64,000 bases of DNA, taken from Leptodactylus fallax (taxonomy: Eukaryota > Chordata > Amphibia > Anura > Leptodactylidae). The stretch is from assembly GCA_947044405.1 (NCBI GenBank), contig CAMRHE010000021.1, positions 8,292,501-8,356,500 of the forward strand, in the 5' to 3' direction. Each line of letters begins with the position of its first letter. Within the stretch, counting starts at the first letter, position 1. The notes beneath the pieces were generated by a model, which was not told the DNA's origin, did not search any database, and saw only the letters and a list, made by a program, of their open reading frames with translations. Made by a program: the position numbers and the translations under genes. Positions 36,515 to 45,849 of the stretch are shown piece after piece.

Positions 36515-36896
36515 GTTATTATTATACTGTGGGGTCTCTTCAGACCCCCGAGTATAATAAGCGGAGCCCCCGGGGAGGTGATCAAACATAAAAAACAATG
36601 TTACTCACTATTCCACGCTCCGCAGCCGCTGTGTACTCTTCAGGCGCTTCTGCCTGAAGTCAGCTGACAGGGCCTCAGGTGTCACGTCTTCGTCTGACGT
36701 CATTACGCATAATGACGTGAGGCGACCCCTGAGACTCAATGAGCGGTCGCTGACTACAGGCAGAAGAGCCCGAAGATACAGAGCGGCTGTGGAGTGTGGA
36801 ATGGTGAGTAACATTGTTTTTTATGTTTCATCACCTCTCTTTGCCCTCCACTTATTATACTCAGGGGGTCTGAAGAGACCCCACAGTATAATAATA
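36515..36896. repeat. Hairpin pair (hAT-family module)
   Basis: Hairpins at 36515-36560 and 36851-36896 read TATTATACTGTGGGGTCT or TTATTATACTCAGGGGGTCT, a short loop and the return arm. The span between them is also inverted (AACATAAAAAACAATGTTAC against AACATTGTTTTTTATGTTTC). Related pairs are at 31719-32050 and half-copies at 44831, 50719 and 53373. Confidence 0.85.
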
Positions 36897-36940
36897 GCTA
36901 GTGAGTGGCACAAATTGGAATATTATAAAAGTTAGAATAT

Positions 36941-37615
36941 TATACCGTGTGCAGGGGCTACTATGGAGGATAACACAGTGTGCTGGGGCCACTATGGGAC
37001 ATATACCGTGTGCAGGGGCCACTATGGGACATAATACCGTGTGCAGGGGCCGCTATGGGACATATACCGTGTGTAGGTGCCGCTATGGGACATAAACCAT
37101 GTGCAGGGGCCACTATGGGACATATACCGTGTGTAGGGGCTGCTATGAGACATATTGCTGTGTGCAGGGGTCACTATGGGACAAATACCGTGTACAGAGG
37201 CCGCTATGGGACATAATACCGTGTGCAGGGACCGCTATGGGACATAATACCATGTGCAGGGGCCGCTATGGGACATATACCGTGTGCAGGGGCCGCTATG
37301 GGACATATACCGTGTGCAGGGGCCGCTATGGGACATATACCGTGTGCAGGGGCCGCTATGGGACATATACCGTGTGCAGGGGCCGCTATGGGACATATAC
37401 CGTGTGTAGGCGCCGCTATGGGATATATACTGTGTGCAGGGGCCGCTATGGGACAAATACCGTGTACAGAGGCCGCTATGGGACATAATACTGTGTGCAG
37501 AGGCCGCTATGGGACATAATACTGTGTGCAGAGGCCGCTATGGGACATATACCATGTTGCAGGGGCCGCTATGGGACATAATACCGTGTGCAGGCGCCGC
37601 TATTGGACATAATTC
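36941..37615. repeat. 30-31 bp minisatellite, about 22 units
   Basis: The unit is GGGGCCGCTATGGGACATAT followed by ACCGTGTGCA. It is the reverse complement of the 31-bp unit at 30950-31705 with small changes. Units of exactly 30 bp keep frames open, which explains the long repetitive frames here (37099-37488 and others). Confidence 0.97.
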
Positions 37616-38555
37616 TGTGTTTTTGCACAGAAAACTCAAGCTTTGTTTTTTTTTTTTGTGCAAAAATGCACCAGTTTTACATCGAATGAAAAAGTTCCAG
37701 TGGCCTAAGAATATAGCTGCATCCAGATACATAGTGTGTTTTCACCATAAGGATGCCGCCATACGGTGCTTCTGGACACATTTACCACTAATTGGCGGCT
37801 GTACATGTACTTTCATTGCTTCTAATCAGAAAGTACAGGAGCATCCCAGGAAATAGCAGTAAACGCATGTGTCCTAAAGCATCTTGTGGCAGCACTTCTG
37901 TGTTATGGTTTGTGGTATATGACTTTAGTTTAGGGGTCGTCAGACTTACAATTATTGACCGGCACTCCGAGTACCTCATCTTTGATTTTTTTATTAAAAT
38001 CGGCACACCGAACAGAAAAGGTTGCCTACCCTTGCTCTAAATCATTGTGAGCATCAACAATGGTGTAGTGCACTGATGTAAAATCTTCCATTTTATGTTC
38101 AACATGGTTAAGTCTATCTCCAAGGAAGTCTAGGGTGGAAGAGTCATTAGTAATTTAGTGATATCTTTATGTATAGACCTATGTAAGGCCAGCATTATAC
38201 TGTATCTTTCAAAAAGGACTCAGAGGCAGATTGTGTGCTGGCTGGAATAGCTTGCAAAACTTCAGAATCAGATAGATGGGGATCTTCTGATAGTGTAGCA
38301 GTGCATGCCTCAAAGTTAAAGGTGGTATCCCACCTAATTTTTTGCTTAGCCGGACTTTGGGAAGGGGTTTCAGGCCCCTGTGGGGATGCTGGGGGTCTTT
38401 GTAGTACCTCGTGGCAGTTGCCATTAGAAGCCATGGCTGCTGTATTCTGTTGCAGTTCCACTTTTTGGGTACATGAGTGAAGTGGTTCACTTTTTGGTGC
38501 CCCTTGGGAATCCCTGCTGTTCCCCGAGTAGCTGGACTGTGGGGGTGATTTTTTA

Positions 38556-38727
38556 TTTTTTTTTACCTGTACCTTTTTTATCTGTACCTACTGTCACTGT
38601 AATACCTCTACCTTGGAGTTTTTGTATATATTGTATTTGTATTGTATTATCTATGCTGCTGTAGCACACTGAATTTCCCCATTGTGGGACTATTAAAGGA
38701 TTATTTTATTTTATCTTATCTTATGAA
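38556..38727 (+). mobile_element. Rex1-type LINE 3' end, 5'-truncated
   Basis: GCTGCTGTAGCACACTGAAT, TTCCCCATTGTGGGACTATT and AAAGGATTATTTTATTTTAT match the 3' end of the Rex1 copy at 45637-47404 read in its own sense. It ends with a TTATTTTATCTTATCTTA simple tract. It sits within the L1/Tx1 5' region. Confidence 0.78.
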
Positions 38728-39060
38728 TGGAGAGATTGTCAATCCAACGGGAATAAAGGGACTGCTGGTATATCACTCTCCAAGTGTGGTGATGAGGAGG
38801 AAAGGGTGTTGCTGGCACCATCTTGATTTAGTAGAGGAGCTGTAAAGACATCTGTGAGCCGTTGTTGGGGCTCTTTTTCTGAAGAGGTGGGTGGCCGGAG
38901 TACTCACTGTCCGAACAGTCATTCTGTTTGTGCAGGAGTGAGCGCTGGGTGCAGCTAGATGCAGTGTGTGTAGCGGACCGGCATTAAACTGCGGCCATCA
39001 CACACGGAGTTCAGGTCACGTCCCCTGGAGTGTCTTTACTAATCCCCCTCCACTCTGTAT
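38728..39060 (-). other. Possible L1/Tx1 5' UTR
   Basis: On the minus strand this region (GACCTGAACTCCGTGTGTGA, CTGCACCCAGCGCTCACTCC) lies upstream of the ORF1 relic and is GC-richer than its surroundings, as LINE 5' UTRs often are. No promoter site can be assigned. Confidence 0.42.
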
Positions 39061-39684
39061 AGACTAATATGGAGAAAGCAACTGCCTAAAAAGTGAAGAA
39101 GAAAACATATTTCTTAAATAAGATGTTACAAAGTTCTTATATTAACCTGGGCTATTCATTTATGAAAAGTTGTTTATAAATGGAGGTATGATTTTATATT
39201 TTTGCCACCTGATGGTTGCAGTTTTGAGTTACAATATTATTGTTTAATATTTCATTAAAATTATAAATATTCTATATTCTGTCTTAGCACAAATCTACAA
39301 CATGCATACATGACTACTGTTAACAGCATATAAAATGTACTCCTATTCTCAGATTTAGTTTGTAGATAAATACCACACACAGGACCTAAATCACTAACAT
39401 GAACTACAGAAGGGCATAGGGAATTCTTTTGTTTTCTCTTTTTCACCTGTGCACAAATACAACTTTCTGATCTGCTAGCTTATATTAATTTATTTAGAAG
39501 TATGTGTAATAGGCATCACAAAAATTTGCAGAAATCTCATAATGTATCCACTCTGAATGAATTTGGGAGGGATGCATTAAGCGATTTGTGCTGTTGTTCT
39601 AGAACTTTCAACATTTTGATATGTACAGTATTAATGTTGTTAGCTACATTTATCATTCTTTTTTACTATTTGTGATTTCATTTG
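39061..39684. other. No recognised feature
   Basis: AT-rich sequence with no repeat or coding signal that I can support. Confidence 0.6.
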
Positions 39685-39692
39685 CTCCTAAT

Positions 39693-40642
39693 TCGTGTTG
39701 AGCAAACCCGAACTGTGTAATTAGTGTTGAGCATACCCAAACCCGACCTCAAACGTGAGCAGCCAATCAACCAGCTTTAGAGATGAGCCGGACCCGAACT
39801 TCAGCGCTGACGTTCAGGGTCGGGTTTGGGTACTGCTGAGCAGCCAATCAACCAGCTTTAACCCGATCACGCATTGTCACGTACATGTACATGGGAGAAT
39901 GTAGGTAGTTACCGCATCCCCATGTACACGTACGTAATGGTGATCGAGTGGGCTCAGAAGCAGAGCCCATGCGATCACCGTCGGAGCCCAGCTGTATCTG
40001 ATAGCCAGGCTCCCACTGCAACAGTGGGGACGGTGATAACACCAATCCCCGCTGTTTAACCCTTAAGATGCTGCAGTCAATAGCGACCATGGCATCTTAG
40101 GTGTTTGTCATTGAAACTGAATGCCACAGGCAGCATCAGGAGCGAGTGCTAGCTGTAACTGACAACTAACACCCTGCTCCGATGGGGCTTTTAACCCCTT
40201 GAATGTTGCGGTCAAACATGACCGCGGCATCCAAGGGGTTTGTTTGTGCCAAATGTCCCCCTTGGCACCCCCCCGCGGCGAGATCGGGGAGTGCCCATAT
40301 GTATCTTCTGCAGCCTGGGATCTGGCCAGTGACCCCAGGCTGATAGGAGCCCCCCAGTACCTGGTTGATCCTGCCAAGAAGAGAGGAAGTCAACCTATGC
40401 GTCTGCACATGTATTACAGTCTATAGTAGTGAACTAGCGATCAGTGTATCGCTGGTTCAGGTCCCATAGTGGTACATCACTAAAAAGTAAAAAAAAAAAA
40501 GTTTTACAGCCATTTTTGGGTCATAAAGTTCGGATTCCCATTGATTTCAATGCGGTTCAGCTTCGGGTACTGGAACCGAACTTTTGGGCAAAGTTTGGCG
40601 GAACGCGTCGAACCCGAACTTCAATGGGTTCGCTCAACACTA
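39693..40642. mobile_element. Non-autonomous hAT-type element, 950 bp
   Basis: Ends are TCGTGTTGAGCAAACCCGAA and, reversed, TAGTGTTGAGCGAACCC. They are flanked by CTCCTAAT at 39685-39692 and 40643-40650, a perfect 8-bp duplication. The left part is internally duplicated (TGTTGAGCAAACCCGAAC, TGTTGAGCATACCCAAAC, and GAGCAGCCAATCAACCAGCT twice). The GC-rich interior has no transposase; frames such as 40108-40377 are chance. Confidence 0.88.
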
Positions 40643-40827
40643 CTCCTAATCCAGCACTTTCCCTTTTTGTTGGACATTGCAGAAGTTAGACACGTTCATA
40701 ACTTGTAACTTGTTTAAAAAGTTGTACAACTTGTCACAATAGTACACAAGTCACTAGTTGGAATTAAAAGGGGAGGAAACCTTTCAATTCACTGATTCAT
40801 ATGTGACATAATTTTCAAGCAAATAGT

Positions 40828-41061
40828 ATGAGTACAGGGGAAGCTTCACAGACATTGGATACAAGCACAGTGCCAGAAAAGGAGGAAAAAAATAAGACAT
40901 TGTCAGGTGAGTATTAAAACTGTTTTAAACGATGTTATTAACCCTTGGAATTTTAATGCATGCGTGTACATGTTTTTTTCTCTACAGGAAAACCCCCTGA
41001 AAAAGGTGCTTTCTCAAGCGGGAATCACAGATACCCCATTGAGAAAGTGTGGGGTATTTAG
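40828..41061 (+). CDS. Candidate two-exon short ORF, unrecognised
   Basis: From the ATG at 40828 the frame reads MSTGEASQTLDTSTVPEKEE and then KNKTLS before a CAG/GTGAGT donor at 40906/40907. A pyrimidine-rich TTTTTTTCTCTACAG acceptor ends at 40987, giving an 81-bp intron. Splicing joins the frame to GKPPEKGAFSSGNHRYPIEK and VWGI before a stop at 41059-41061, 50 codons in all. Unspliced, the frame stops at 40915. No family was recognised. It lies 0.8 kb before the PLE-B coding relic and may be its 5' exon, since PLEs are known to keep introns. It could equally be chance. Confidence 0.32.
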
Positions 41062-41766
41062 ATTACATTTGGGTTATGTATTTTTTGTGACTTTGCCTTT
41101 TTGTTTGGGATCCTATTTATCCTCAAGGATGAATATGTTTGTATAATATTGTAAATAATTTTTATTACATATATATATATATATATACGTCAAAAAAAGA
41201 TGCTATATGGTTTTGTAAGTTGTAATTTTTAGAACAATGGGAGTCTATAGGTACATACATATGTCAGTTAAAAGATAGGACATGTTCTACCTTTGTCCGT
41301 TTATCAGCCTGATGGACCCAGTACAAGTATATGGGGTTAGTGTTCAATGTCTTGTTTTTAGGCAATGTATCAATTTCACTGACACTAAAAATGGATGAGC
41401 AGGTTGGGTAAAGTAAAAAAAGACCAATGAAGTTCATGCTTTTTTTCATTGACAGTTAAAATCTAAAGCAAAATGTATGGTAAAAACTGACACATTGATG
41501 GAAAACAGACATTTAAAATTGATATTTTGCCAGTTTTTAATGTCTTATTTATTTTAATAAAATGGTCAAAGTGGGTTGTGTGGGGAAGTGTTTATTGCAA
41601 TAAAGGGATGTGTGTGTATTTTAACTATTTAACTGCCTATGTTCTTATTCTGGAGTCCAGTTTTAATAGATGTATGCTATCTGTGTTCAAAATGGACAAC
41701 ATACATATAAATTTAATTTCATAATTCTAAAAGATTAAAATTGAGAGTTTTCAGTAGTTGATACTT
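41062..41766. other. No recognised feature
   Basis: AT-rich, with a short (TA)n tract at 41169-41188. The 81- and 65-codon frames nearby lack motifs. Confidence 0.55.
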
Positions 41767-41865
41767 TTTAACCCCTTCCCAACGCAGGCATTTTTTGATT
41801 TTTGAATTTTGTTTTTGATTTCCCACTTTTCAAACCCCATAACTTTTTTATTTTGCTATTCACAG
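41767..41865. repeat. AACCCC-type repeat, end fragment
   Basis: TTTAACCCCTTCCCAACGCA and CAAACCCCATAACTTTTTTA match the ends of the anuran repeat at 20800-20880 in the opposite sense. Only about 100 bp is left, abutting PLE-B. Confidence 0.55.
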
Positions 41866-41871
41866 AACCAT

Positions 41872-42790
41872 ATGAAGGCTCAGAAGAAGAATCAAATACA
41901 GCAGGACGATAAGAAGTCGGAATCAGAGATTCAAGACATGAAATTGAAAAAGTATCAAAGAGACCTTCAAGACCACTTGAATGATAGAGTTTACAAGTGG
42001 AGAAAACCAATGGGAATTAATCGATCTCTTTCAGCTTGAACCCACTCAATCGAAACTGCAGAGTCCCAACAATCTGACATCTCCCATAAGTGATGATGAA
42101 AACGTATGATTAACACGCGGCAATCAGTGAACGAGAGAAGAGAATGTGGAGAATCTGAGTCTGGAAGAGGAGCAAGATGTAAAAGTGATTAACCTGTCAC
42201 AGCATCCACTTACTGATGATCAAATATATGTTTTGGGACTGGGATTGACATTTTGCCCGACTGCTTGCTTTTATAAATTTGGTACTATAAAGGATATATT
42301 TTTTGTTTGCTAGGAAGCTATTGTTAACTAAACATTTTTCTAAGGAGAATACTTCATCTGTCTTCACAGCCCAGGAGGAATTGGAGGTGCACAGATATAA
42401 AAAGATCTACTATTGAAACAACAGGTACAGGTGGGCAGTTTTCCTTTGCATATAAAGAAAAATTCAATCACATTTCTACCCTTGACACTGTGCCCACATG
42501 TTGAGATCTTTATAAGATCCACATGTGAAGCCATCATGCAAATAGCTGAATGTGGATATTCTGACAACTTATTCAGATGACAAAGACAAGCACTGTCTGA
42601 ACTGAGTCAGATGAAAGACGTAGTATCTTAACCTACTGACAAGGGTGGAAATGTACTGGTATGGTTAACTGATGCTTATGAAAAAGAAGCTTTTCGTCAA
42701 CTTAATGACACCCACTGTTACAAAAGGCTGACCTCCAATCCAACAAAAACTTTTGCAAGAGAGCATCAAAGTATTTTACAGCATGCTCTG
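41872..42790 (+). pseudogene. PLE-B N-terminal region and first RT blocks
   Basis: The frame at 41872-42039 reads MKLKKYQRDLQDHLNDRVYK and W, a block seen in the N-terminal part of vertebrate PLE proteins. Further on come VINLSQHPLTDDQIYVLGLG and LTFCPTACFYKFGTIKDIFF, the characteristic NLS...L...Q block before the RT. Just before the gypsy insertion is PTDKGGNVLVWLTDAYEKEA and FRQLNDTHCYKRL, the first RT motif (DKGG). Several stops and shifts are present. Reading resumes at 45468. Confidence 0.84.
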
Positions 42791-43449
42791 TGAAACATCT
42801 CTGCCTGTAAGGGTCTCTGCGCCACTCTCTGCTTGCACGCTGCGGCAAAGGAGGCGTGTTCAGTTTGATTCCTCGCGTAGGTTTCTTGTTGCTCAGTCTG
42901 AACAGTGTCCTAGACTATGTAATTGATTTTCTGCCACACCCGTCTCCTTCATCTTGGTTTTCCTCTGCTCCACTAATAGTTAATCTCAGCCTTGCCTGTG
43001 TGATTGACAGCCTGTCTACCAAACCAGTCTGGGGCTGGTCCAGAGTTTCTATAAACAGGTTGTCGGCCCTCACATGGTCGCTGGTTATTGCTTCTGTGTA
43101 CCTGCCTTTACTCCGTGTTGTTTTGTTACCTGTATTCCTATTTCTGATCTCTGGTTTTCTCTGTGACTATTCTTTTGGATTGTGATTTTGTACTGCATTG
43201 CTCGACTGTTACCAACCCCTTGGCTAGCTGACCTCTCTTTGTTGTGTTTGTCATGTCTGCGTTCTGTGTTGTCACCTATGTTAGGAAGGGACTGTCGACT
43301 TGTTGCTGGCAGTCGCCTAGGACAGATTGGGCAAGTAGTCAGGGACAGTGGGGGGGATTCAGCTTTAGGGTCCACTGTCTTGTTGTGCCCCTCCCCCCCA
43401 GGGTTCTGCATCAGCACTGGGGAATCGCTCCTCTAGCGATTCCCTTACA
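42791..43449 (+). repeat. Gypsy 5' LTR
   Basis: Begins TGAAACATCTCTGCC and ends GCGATTCCCTTACA. Body text is as in the solo LTR at 19945. Its first bases differ from the other LTRs (TGTAA), probably mutation. The frames 42856-43185, 43085-43417 and 43244-43603 are incidental. Confidence 0.92.
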
Positions 43450-43598
43450 GAATAACCAGCCCAAAAAACCTTTGCCTGGTCCACCAGCACCTCTTGTTGT
43501 TCAGGGAGATCTGGAATTTAAGGCAGAGAAAATACTGGATCCTTCTAAAACTGGTTTATCTGTTGAGGGTCTGGTGGCCCCTCATAAAGGGGGGGTAC
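43450..43598 (+). pseudogene. Gypsy integrase C-terminal (chromodomain-like) remnant and polypurine tract
   Basis: The frame GAATAACCAGCC onward reads QPKKPLPGPPAPLVVQGDLE and FKAEKILDPSKTG, the start of the chromodomain-like end of gypsy integrases (V-x-GDLE-x-x-x-EKILD). The rest of the domain is deleted. AAAGGGGGGGTAC before the 3' LTR is the polypurine tract that primes plus-strand synthesis. The primer-binding site next to the 5' LTR is missing. Confidence 0.82.
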
Positions 43599-44830
43599 TG
43601 TAATGTCTCTGCCTGTTCGGGTCTCTGTGCCACCCTCTGCTCACATGCTGCGGCGAAGGAAGCGTGTTCAGTTTGATACCTTGCGTAGGTTTCTTGTTGC
43701 TCAGTCTGAACAGTGTCCTAGACTATGTAATTGATTTTCTGCCACACCAGTCTCCTTCACCTTGGTTTTCCTCTGCTCCACTAATAGTTAATATCAGCCT
43801 TGCCTGTGTGATTGACAGCCTATCTACCAATCCAGTCTGGGGCTGGTCCAGACTTTCTATAAACAGGTTGTCAGCTCTCACATGGTCACTGTTTATTGCT
43901 TCTGCATACCTGCCTTTAGTCCGTGCTGTTTTGTTACCTGTATTCCTATTTCTGATCTCTGGTTTTCTCTGTGACTATTCTTTTGGATTGTGATTTTGTA
44001 CTGCATTGCTCGACTGTTACCGACCCCTTGGCTAGCTGACCTCCCTTTGTTGTGTTTGTCCTGTCTGCGTTCTGTATTGTCACCTATATTAGGAAGGGAC
44101 TGTCAACATGTTGCTGGCTGTCGCCTAGGACAGATTCGGCAAGTAGGCAGGGACAGTGGGGGGGGGGATTCAGCTTTAGGGTCCACTGTCTTGTTCTGCT
44201 CCTCTCCCCAGGCAGGGGCGTAACTATCGAGGTAGCAGCGGTAGCAGCTGCCACAGGGCCCGGGACATTAGGGGCCCCGGAGCCCTGTGGCAGATGCTAC
44301 CGCGAACCCCACAAACCAGTAATGATCGTGGTCGCAGGGGGTGCGACCGCGAACAGACCCGGCAGGTTACGGAGCCCGCGGCCAGCTGGAGATGGCTGGG
44401 CCCTGGACTATTATGATAGCGGTCGGGGGAAAGCCTGGTTCCCCGACCGCTATACATACTGTTATTGGAAAGGAGTCCTGGCATATTGCAGGCCCCTTTC
44501 CAATAGATGGCAGGGCAGGGCACCCAGGGGAGGTGACTGAAAATAATAAACACATACTCTCACCTCTTCTGGGCACAGCGATCTCTCCGGCGCTCCTCCG
44601 TCATGACTGAGGCCTGTGATTAGGCCCCAGCGGTCACATGGGGCGCAGCCACGTAATGACATCAGTGCGCCCCCATGTGACCGCTGAGGCCCAATCACAG
44701 GCCTCGGCAGCGACGTCGGAAGAGGGCCTGAAGACGCTGAAGACGGCAGGATGGAGCGAGGATGCCAAGGAAAGGTAAGGCAAGGTGAGTATGAATGTTT
44801 GTTATTTTTAATCACCTTCCCTTGGCCTCC

Positions 44831-44876
44831 GATTATTATACTCTGGGGACTGAGGAGACCCCAGAATATAATAATA
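44831..44876. repeat. Hairpin (hAT-family module)
   Basis: ATTATTATACTCTGGGGACT, loop GAGG, AGACCCCAGAATATAATAAT. One mismatch near the loop and one in the stem compared with the copy at 53373. Confidence 0.86.
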
Positions 44877-44904
44877 GCACCGGAGCGGAGGGGGGTTGTT
44901 GGGA

Positions 44905-45345
44905 GCTTATAATACAGGGTGGGGGCCACTGTAGAGCATATCATACTTTGTGGGGGCCACTGTAGAGCATATCATACTGGGTGGGGGCCACTGTAGAGCA
45001 TATCATACTGTGTGGGGGCCACTGTAGAGCATATAATACTGGGTGGGGACCACTGTGGGGAGCATATAATACTGGGTGGGGGCCACTGTAAGGAGGATAT
45101 AATACTGGGTGGGGCCCACTATGGGGGAATATAATACTGGGTGGGTACCACTGTGGGAAGCATATAATACTGGGTGGGGACCACTGTGTGGAGCATATTA
45201 TACTGTGTGTGGGGGGAGAAATGTAGAGCATATAATGCTGTATGGTGGCCACTGTGAAGCATATAATGCTGTGTGGGGGCCACTGTTGAGCATATAATAC
45301 TATCTGGGGCCTCTGCTGAGCATATTTTACTGTTTGGGGACCCGT
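44905..45345. repeat. ~31-bp minisatellite, about 14 units
   Basis: Unit GGGGGCCACTGTAGAGCATA followed by TAATACTGTGT, with variants (GGGGAGCATATAATACTGGG). It is related to the arrays at 30950 and 36941. Frames across it on both strands are incidental. Confidence 0.95.
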
Positions 45346-45467
45346 TTCGGGGGGAGGGGGGCCCATGTCAAATGTTCGCCTTGGGGCCCAGCCATTCCTA
45401 GTTACACCACTGTCCCCAGGGTTCTGCAGCAGCACTGGGGAATCACTCCTCTAGCGATTCCCTTACA

Positions 45468-45636
45468 CTATGGATGACAGTCTTATTTCTAAGCAGATTT
45501 TTGAGGGGTTGATTACAGAATATCCGGTTATACCCACAATTTATTTTTTACCCAAGGTCCATAGAAATAAATTCAATCCTCCTAGATAAACGATTGTGTC
45601 AGGGGGAGGTGGACTCTGTGAACCTGTTTCTAAGTT
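45468..45636 (+). pseudogene. PLE-B middle RT
   Basis: Reading resumes with MDDSLISKQIFEGLITEYPV and IPTIYFLPKVHRNKFNPPR, then TIVSGG and GLCEPVSKF. This is the LPKxHK ... PPGRPIVSG block of the PLE RT. A stop replaces one Gly/Arg codon of the PPGRP motif. The Rex1 element interrupts right after SKF. Confidence 0.85.

Positions 45637-45672
<36 letters not shown>
45637..45672. repeat. (TAA)n microsatellite at the Rex1 3' end
   Basis: About twelve TAA/AAT units forming the tail of the Rex1 copy. Confidence 0.97.
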
Positions 45673-45849
45673 GTCCTTTAATAGTCCCACAATGGGGAAA
45701 TTCAGTATGTTACAGCAGCAAAGATAAGCAGATACAAATACAAATACAACATGTACAGGAATGTTCCAAGGTAAGAGGCATTACATTGATAGCAGACAGA
45801 CAGATAGGACGTAGCAGGGGGGGGGGGATTTAACAGGCAGAGAGATATT

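Larger units (their letters stand above)
36392..38034. mobile_element. Non-autonomous hAT element with minisatellite, 1.64 kb
   Basis: Ends are CAGGGGTCGGCAACCT and, reversed, CAAGGGTAGGCAACCT. CTCTAAAT flanks both sides (36384-36391 and 38035-38042), a perfect 8-bp hAT duplication. It contains two hairpins and a 30-31 bp minisatellite but no transposase. Subterminal text GGCACGCGTGCCACTCTTGG forms a small palindrome near 36412. Confidence 0.93.
35940..38490 (-). pseudogene. L1/Tx1-type LINE ORF1, split by a hAT element
   Basis: ORF1 of L1-clade LINEs encodes an RNA-binding chaperone with a coiled coil, an RRM-like and a C-terminal domain. On the minus strand the N-terminal part (MASNGNCHEVLQRPPASPQG, from about 38436) precedes LDFLGDRLNHVEHKMEDF. 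On the other side of the hAT insertion come DLEDELEVVKLKLVDMEERS and KRNNVKFHDIPESITVKEL, the end of the coiled coil and start of the RRM-like domain. Near 36240-36110 further frames give LIIDRAHCQNVKV and MASRKMPSLPDPFAKVKLF. Several shifts and stops are present. The reading joins cleanly across one 8-bp duplication, which proves the insertion. ORF2 is not here. Confidence 0.72.
44213..45412. mobile_element. Non-autonomous hAT element with minisatellite, 1.2 kb
   Basis: Ends are CAGGGGCGTAACTA and, reversed, CAGTGGTGTAACTA, flanked by TCCCCAGG on both sides (44205-44212 and 45413-45420), a perfect 8-bp duplication confirmed by the intact LTR at about 43405. Inside are inverted GC-rich arms (GCGGTCACATGGGGCGC against GCGCCCCCATGTGACCGC), a hairpin at 44831-44876 and a minisatellite. 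No transposase. Confidence 0.94.
42791..45467 (+). mobile_element. Ty3/gypsy element, internal region collapsed
   Basis: Two LTRs of about 660 bp (42791-43449, and 43599-45467 with a hAT insertion) enclose only 149 bp of internal sequence. Flanks are CTCTG and CTATG, a 5-bp duplication with one change; the PLE-B frame supports CTATG as the original. A solo LTR of the same family is at 19945-20593. No gag, protease, RT or complete integrase remains. Confidence 0.92.
43599..45467 (+). repeat. Gypsy 3' LTR, split by a hAT MITE
   Basis: Begins TGTAATGTCTCTGCC and ends GCGATTCCCTTACA at 45467. Positions 44213-45412 are an insertion; the LTR text CCCCAGGGTTCTGC is restored when it is removed. Otherwise it closely resembles the 5' LTR. 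Confidence 0.92.

Noticed and set aside
37099..37488. 129-codon frame with a 10-residue repeat (CRGRYGTYTV)
   Set aside because: It reads through a 30-bp minisatellite, where any frame free of stops in one unit stays open. Both strands give such frames.
40907..41146. 79-codon frame starting in the proposed intron
   Set aside because: The frame begins inside the candidate intron and becomes hydrophobic and motif-free. The spliced reading is more plausible, though itself unproven.
43664..43993. 109-codon hydrophobic frame, present twice (also 42856-43185)
   Set aside because: Both are within LTRs. The duplication reflects the two LTRs and not a gene family.
45109..45297. 62-codon plus-strand frame rich in Gly, Trp and Tyr
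   Set aside because: Another reading of the 44905-45345 minisatellite.
44941..45435. 164-codon frame on the minus strand rich in Pro, His and Ser
   Set aside because: Runs through the 44905-45345 minisatellite and ends in the hAT terminal repeat.
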